From Ilumatobacter coccineus YM16-304 (lineage in GTDB: Bacteria > Actinomycetota > Acidimicrobiia > Acidimicrobiales > Ilumatobacteraceae): a stretch of 64,000 nt of DNA. The notes under the pieces were generated by a model. The model worked only from the letters and a program-made list of their open reading frames with translations, did not search any database and was not told the origin of the DNA. Positions 60,523 to 64,000 of this stretch are shown one piece after another. Both the position numbers and the translations under genes were made by a program. Where the stretch lies: positions 1,860,001-1,924,000 of the forward strand of contig NC_020520.1 of NCBI RefSeq assembly GCF_000348785.1. Reading direction: 5' to 3'. Positions within the stretch are counted from its first letter, which is position 1. Every line of letters begins with the position of its first letter.

Positions 60523-61044
60523 ATGAATACGATCTCGAATCCGACGCCGACCCTCGAGACGCTGCTCGCCGTCGAAGCGTGCCGCGAGGCGGCCCGCCGC
60601 TACAGCCACGGGGTCGATCGCCTCGACCCCGACACGATGCGATCGGCGTACTGGCCCGACGGCACCGACGACCACGGCACGTTCGTCGGCAACGCCCACG
60701 ACTTCGTCGAGCACTGCATGACCGGACACACCCGGTGGGCGTGGACCATGCACTCGATCTTCAACCATCGAGTCGAGATCAGCGGAGACGGACGGACCGG
60801 GCGCGGCGAGGTCTACAACGTCACCAACCTGATGCGCGCCGACGAGCGAGTGCTCGACACCTGGTACGGGCGCTACCTCGACGAGTACGAGCAGCGAGAC
60901 GGCGAGTGGCGGATCCTGCATCGAGTGTGCGTGCACGAAGGCGACACGGCGCAGGCTGTTCCCGACGGGATGCCCATCGACGCAGCGGCGTTCCGGCAGG
61001 GCGCGTTCGATCGCCCGTCGAACGGACGACGCTTCGGCCCGTGA
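60523..61044 (+). CDS. SnoaL-like / NTF2-fold protein
   Basis: A protein of 173 residues with the SnoaL_4-type fold: LLAVEACREAARRYSHGVDRLDPDTMRSAYWPDGTDDHG, then HSIFNHRVEISGDG and DTWYGRYLDEYEQRDGEWRILHRVCVHE. Relatives include small dehydratases and the beta-like subunits of ring hydroxylases. Histidine and aspartate residues in the core could be catalytic. It diverges from the SDR operon and ends directly against the convergent selenoprotein gene with no gap. Function unknown. Confidence 0.85.
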   Translation: MNTISNPTPTLETLLAVEACREAARRYSHGVDRLDPDTMRSAYWPDGTDDHGTFVGNAHDFVEHCMTGHTRWAWTMHSIFNHRVEISGDGRTGRGEVYNVTNLMRADERVLDTWYGRYLDEYEQRDGEWRILHRVCVHEGDTAQAVPDGMPIDAAAFRQGAFDRPSNGRRFGP

Positions 61045-61587
61045 TCAGCGCGATGCGGCGACCGCGGCGATGACGTCGTCGACCGAGGGACGGTCGGCCG
61101 GGCCGTCTCCCCAGTAGCCCCACGCGAGTGTGCCGTCGGGAGCGATGACGAAGTCACCGGCCAACTGGCGGGTGTCTTCGGTGGCGCGTTCGAGATGTCG
61201 ACGCCCGCGTCGGAGGATCGAGGCGTACTTCTTCACAGCCGCCCAGTTCCAGACGTCGGTGAACGAGCCTCGACCGAGCCCGTAGGCCCGATAGACGCTG
61301 CGGTCGAGGTCGCGCAGGATCGGGAAGGCGAGCGGGTTGCGCGCCTCGTACTGCTCGAACGGTTCGTCGCCGAACACGATCAACACCACGTCGGTGTCGT
61401 CACCCAGTTCGTCGATGCGCTCGCTCACGGCGGCGGCGTGATCTCCACACGGCAGTCAATGGTTGTGGCGATGGAAGACGACCACGACGGCTCGTCCCCG
61501 ATGGTCGGCGAGCTTCCATCGCCCGCCGCGGCTCGACGGCAGGTCGATGTCGGGCGCCGGCAAGCCGATCGTCGGTCGAGCGATCAC
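61045..61587 (-). CDS. Probable selenoprotein: SelL-related/peroxiredoxin-like redox protein with in-frame TGA
   Basis: Read through one TGA (61456-61458), the frame from GTG 61587 to 61045 encodes 180 residues of an AhpC/TSA-type thioredoxin fold. The N-terminal part is GLPAPDIDLPSSRGGRW and VVVVFHRHNH. TGA is codon 44, followed by Leu-Pro-Cys47, giving U-L-P-C in the place of the redox CxxC of relatives. Downstream the family continues (VLIVFGDEPFEQYEARN, YGLGRGSFTDVWNW, LAGDFVIAPDGTLAWGYWGD). The start overlaps the upstream stop (GTGA). If TGA is not read as selenocysteine the gene is broken, but sequence on both sides stays in frame. Confidence 0.8.
61423..61443 (-). promoter_or_regulatory. 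Candidate bacterial SECIS hairpin
   Basis: Starting 13 nt after the TGA codon the mRNA can form TCACG-CCGCCGC-CGTGA, a 5-bp stem with a 7-nt loop, extended by a G-C pair across one mismatch. The loop starts 20 nt after the TGA, within the range known for bacterial SECIS elements. The loop sequence is not diagnostic and the prediction is by eye. Confidence 0.4.
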
Positions 61588-62276
61588 GACGCAGCCCCCG
61601 GGAGCGCGGCGAGGAACGCATCGGGCAGCACGCCGAGATCGACCGGATCGGCGAGCCCGGTGGCGACACCCTCGGGGGAGAGTCCGTCGGGCCAGGCGTC
61701 GGCGCGGACGCAGGCTCGCAGCATGTCGTCGTCGGTGCCGTTGACGAGCAGACCCTGGAAACGGGCGACGTGGCGTTGGCGTCGCTGCGACAGCCCCACC
61801 ACCTTGCTCGGGTCGCTCGCGCCGTCGCGGTGCTGGACGACCTCGCCCGGTCCGAGCCCGGCGAAGCAGAGGAACCGACCCTCGGCCGCGTGTTCGAGCC
61901 GGCCGGTGTGCACCGTGAGATCGGGGACTCCGAGACCGGTGAGGGTGCGCAGCCAGGTGTCGCCGACCCAGTGGAAGGCGCGGTTGACGTCGTCGCTCCA
62001 CAGCGTGTGGCTCGGCGGGATCAACACGTCGATCCAGCAGCTCGCGTCGGGATCGACCAGCACGAGCCCGCCGCCGCTACGCCGCGTGCAGACTTCGACG
62101 CCGAGTGCTGCGGCGGCGTCGTGGTCGATGATGTCGTCGCGCTGCGAACTCCCGAGTACGAGCGCCGCTCGTTCGACCCGATGGATCCACACCGTGGGGG
62201 CGGTGACCGACGCGAGGTCGCGGTGGTGAAACGGTCCGGCCTCGCCGACGCTCACCTCGACCGACCACTCGCTCAC
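61584..62276 (-). CDS. Lipoate-protein ligase A-like (BPL/LplA) protein
   Basis: A 230-residue protein of the biotin/lipoate ligase fold. The lipoyl-AMP binding motif is CTRRSGGGLVLVDP, followed by WIDVLIPPSHTLWSDDVNRAFHWVGDTWL. The active-site lysine lies in DPSKVVGLSQRRQRH. It should attach or transfer lipoyl or octanoyl groups to proteins. It starts with GTG 62276 and its stop overlaps the selenoprotein start by 4 nt, so a dithiol-related redox link between the two is possible. Confidence 0.85.
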   Translation of the reverse strand: MSEWSVEVSVGEAGPFHHRDLASVTAPTVWIHRVERAALVLGSSQRDDIIDHDAAAALGVEVCTRRSGGGLVLVDPDASCWIDVLIPPSHTLWSDDVNRAFHWVGDTWLRTLTGLGVPDLTVHTGRLEHAAEGRFLCFAGLGPGEVVQHRDGASDPSKVVGLSQRRQRHVARFQGLLVNGTDDDMLRACVRADAWPDGLSPEGVATGLADPVDLGVLPDAFLAALPGAAS

Positions 62277-62311
62277 CGATCGAACGGTATCCCCACGCGA
62301 ACTGCGTCAAA

Positions 62312-62326
62312 CGGTGTCAGACACCG
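62312..62326. promoter_or_regulatory. Perfect 7-1-7 palindrome in divergent promoter
   Basis: CGGTGTC-A-GACACCG lies in the 76-bp gap between the divergent lipoate-ligase-like gene (start 62276) and the M20 peptidase gene (start 62353). It may be an operator for both. The half-site also occurs as CGGTGTC at 7281 and 7292 near another gene end. Confidence 0.45.
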
Positions 62327-62352
62327 AATGACGGGTATGGGAGGGTGGTGGG

Positions 62353-63723
62353 ATGGGTGCGACGATCGAGCAGTTGGGTGGCGAGACGGTCGAACTGCTC
62401 CAGCAGATGATCCGCAACCAGTGCGTCAACGACGGCACGCCGGAGTCGGGCCACGAGCACCGGACGGCCACGCTGCTCCGCGACGAGATCGAACAGCTGG
62501 GCATCGATCACGAGTTGATCGAGGTCGCCCCGGGCCGCACCTCTCTGGTGGCTCGACACGCCGGCACCGACCCCACAGCGCCGGCGCTCTGCCTGATGGG
62601 GCACACCGACGTGGTACCGGCGAGCCCCGAAGGGTGGCGCCACGATCCGTTCGGCGGAGAGATCATCGTCGCATCCGACGGCACCCCCGAGGTGTGGGGG
62701 CGTGGTGCGGTCGACATGCTCAACCTCACTTCGTCGATGTTCGTGGCGTTTCGCGAGATCGTGCGCACCGGCAAGCGTCACCCGGGCGACCTGGTGTACT
62801 TCGCGGTCGCCGACGAAGAGGAGGGCGGTGCGCTCGGGGCGAAAGACATCGTCGCCAACTCCTGGGATGCGGTGCGCTGCGACTACGTGCTGACCGAGTA
62901 CGGAGGGACCCCGTCGGTCGGCGCCGACGGCACGACGGTGTTGCTCACGACCGGGGAGAAGCAGGCTGCGCCGTTCCAGATCACCGTGCACGGAACGCCC
63001 GGACACGGCTCGATGCCCTATGCGACCGACAACGCGTTGGTCAAGGCCGCCAAGATCGTGAGTCGCATCGCCGAGCACCAGGCCGACCCGTTGATCGACG
63101 AGATGTTCACCGAGCGGATCCGGTCGCTCGGCCTCGGCGACGACCTCACGGCTCGACTCATCGACCCGGCCGCGATCGACGACGCCCTCGCGGAGTTGCC
63201 GACCGACCTGGCGCGCAACGTGCACTCGTGTTGTCACACCACGTTCAGCAGCAACGTGATGCGAGCCGGGCGCAAGGGCAACACGGTGCCCGACAAAGCG
63301 ACGGTGTGGGTCGACATCCGCCTCCGACCGGGCGAGAACAAGTACGACGCCGAACGGCAGCTGCGCGAGATCATCGGCGACGATCTCGCCCCGTCGGTCG
63401 ACGTCGAGGCGATGCGCCCCGATCTCCCCGAGAGCAATCCGTTCTCGTCGACCGACACTCCGATGTGGGACGCGTTGGCCGACTCGATCCGGATGGCCTA
63501 CCCCGATGCCAAGGTGATCCCGAGCCTCGTGACCGGGGCGACCGACGCCAGGTTCTTCCGTCAGCGCGGCGTGCAGGCGTACGGCGCCGGGTTGCTGAGC
63601 AACAAGGTGAGCCTGCCGGAGTTCCTCCGACGTTTCCACGGCAACGACGAGCGCATCGACATCGAATCGCTGCAACTCACCACCCAGATGTGGCTCGACG
63701 TCTGCAACCGCCTCTGGCACTGA
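62353..63723 (+). CDS. M20-family metallopeptidase / deacylase
   Basis: A 456-residue two-zinc hydrolase of the M20 family. Metal ligands and catalytic residues are seen in CLMGHTDVVPASPEGW, VWGRGAVDMLN, VADEEEGGALG and, near the end, the histidine in FLRRFHGNDERID. The dimerisation domain includes VHGTPGHGSMPYATDNALV. Members cleave dipeptides or N-acyl amino acids. It is preceded by a palindrome and followed by a strong hairpin, so it appears to be a single-gene unit. Confidence 0.93.
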   Translation: MGATIEQLGGETVELLQQMIRNQCVNDGTPESGHEHRTATLLRDEIEQLGIDHELIEVAPGRTSLVARHAGTDPTAPALCLMGHTDVVPASPEGWRHDPFGGEIIVASDGTPEVWGRGAVDMLNLTSSMFVAFREIVRTGKRHPGDLVYFAVADEEEGGALGAKDIVANSWDAVRCDYVLTEYGGTPSVGADGTTVLLTTGEKQAAPFQITVHGTPGHGSMPYATDNALVKAAKIVSRIAEHQADPLIDEMFTERIRSLGLGDDLTARLIDPAAIDDALAELPTDLARNVHSCCHTTFSSNVMRAGRKGNTVPDKATVWVDIRLRPGENKYDAERQLREIIGDDLAPSVDVEAMRPDLPESNPFSSTDTPMWDALADSIRMAYPDAKVIPSLVTGATDARFFRQRGVQAYGAGLLSNKVSLPEFLRRFHGNDERIDIESLQLTTQMWLDVCNRLWH

Positions 63724-63728
63724 GCCAA

Positions 63729-63765
63729 AGTTGGTCACATCGCTCCGGGAGCGATGTCACCAACT
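63729..63765 (+). terminator. Hairpin terminator after the M20 gene
   Basis: AGTTGGT-C-ACATCGCTC pairs with GAGCGATGT-C-ACCAACT across a CGG loop, a 16-bp stem with one C-C mismatch. It lies 6 bp after the peptidase stop and before the XRE-type gene, so termination is the likely role. Confidence 0.7.
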
Positions 63766-63797
63766 CTGGTCGGGGGAGGGGTGGCTAGGGTTTCGTC

Positions 63798-64000
63798 ATG
63801 TCGACCGGAGAACCGCAGGGCGAATCCGACACGGTGCCGGGAGCGCCCGAGCGTGATGGCGGCGATGACGTGCTCGCCGATGTGCTCCCGTTCCCGTCGA
63901 ACGGGAGGCGCACCGCGACCGACTCGCACGACGAACCACGGCTGCGAACGGTGATCGGTGACGTGCTCCGCGACGAACGTCTGCGCCAAGCACGCGTGCT
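63798..64000 (+). CDS. XRE-family helix-turn-helix regulator, N-terminal part (runs off window edge)
   Basis: The frame is open from ATG 63798 to the window edge (67 codons). After about 45 Asp/Gly/Pro-rich residues it reads LRTVIGDVLRDERLRQARV, which matches the first helix of XRE/Cro-type regulators, and the ClgR subgroup of actinobacteria begins similarly. Only the first helix is present, so the family call is provisional. Confidence 0.6.
   Translation, partial: MSTGEPQGESDTVPGAPERDGGDDVLADVLPFPSNGRRTATDSHDEPRLRTVIGDVLRDERLRQARV

Noticed and set aside
61045-61428. Independent 127-residue gene starting with GTG at 61428
   Set aside because: This would remove the first strands and the redox motif of the fold. 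The in-frame upstream part with a GTGA start overlap is a better explanation, with TGA read as selenocysteine.

Overview
The window reads as chromosomal DNA of a high-GC actinobacterium. Several things together suggest the class Acidimicrobiia, possibly an Ilumatobacter-like marine or soil organism. There are many acyl-CoA dehydrogenases, acyl-CoA synthetases and SDRs. There is a glucosyl-3-phosphoglycerate pair, an SCO6745-family protein and two DUF222/HNH proteins. Secreted proteins carry a domain beginning [11 protein letters not shown] starts and ATGA, GTGA or TGATG gene junctions are common. This placement is inferred from gene content only. I saw no rRNA, tRNA, prophage, transposase or CRISPR array.

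Layout. 1-4 kb: two paralogous secreted collagen-like proteins, one with seven 50-residue propeller-type repeats, flank an FKBP isomerase; a DUF222/HNH protein follows. 4-9.4 kb: a small methyltransferase-like membrane protein and MerR regulator, then a leftward group with an F420-type oxidoreductase, a nitroreductase, a VOC protein and a B12-dependent acyl-CoA mutase large subunit. 9.5-18.5 kb: acyl-CoA synthetase, acyl-CoA dehydrogenase, SCO6745-type protein, AraC regulator, PPOX protein, Rieske oxygenase, cyclic-nucleotide-binding protein and dienelactone hydrolase. 18.7-23.2 kb: an amine-catabolism-like set (class III aminotransferase, FAD oxidase, and an unusual fusion of a C45 acyl hydrolase with a GNAT domain). 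23.3-26.4 kb: folB-folK fusion, gpgS, gpgP and a divergent dihydropteroate-synthase-like gene. 26.5-29.1 kb: acyl-CoA dehydrogenase, alpha/beta hydrolase and an Fe-S uracil-DNA-glycosylase-like protein.

29.2-46.2 kb looks like one regulated catabolic island. It contains a solute-binding lipoprotein, a group-D flavin monooxygenase with a flavodoxin-like reductase, two sulfatases, an APH-type kinase, SDR and VOC enzymes, a FadR-type GntR regulator, acyl-CoA synthetase, acyl-CoA dehydrogenase, an iron-type alcohol dehydrogenase and an alpha/beta hydrolase. Two promoters 11.7 kb apart carry the same 13-bp palindrome ATTGTCATACAAT at the same distance from a TTGAC(A/G) -35 box, which ties the two operons to the GntR protein. 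47.7-60.4 kb is a second CoA-ester region: a thiolase-like protein with a DUF35 partner, a TetR-headed operon, a PEP-mobile-domain protein with a carboxymuconolactone-decarboxylase-like partner, a four-copy intergenic repeat, and further SDR/crotonase genes.

60.5-64 kb ends with a SnoaL-like protein, a lipoate-ligase-like gene overlapping a probable selenoprotein, an M20 peptidase and the start of an XRE-type regulator. The selenoprotein is a thioredoxin-fold redox protein whose active-site codon is TGA in a U-L-P-C motif. It is the most striking single gene here.
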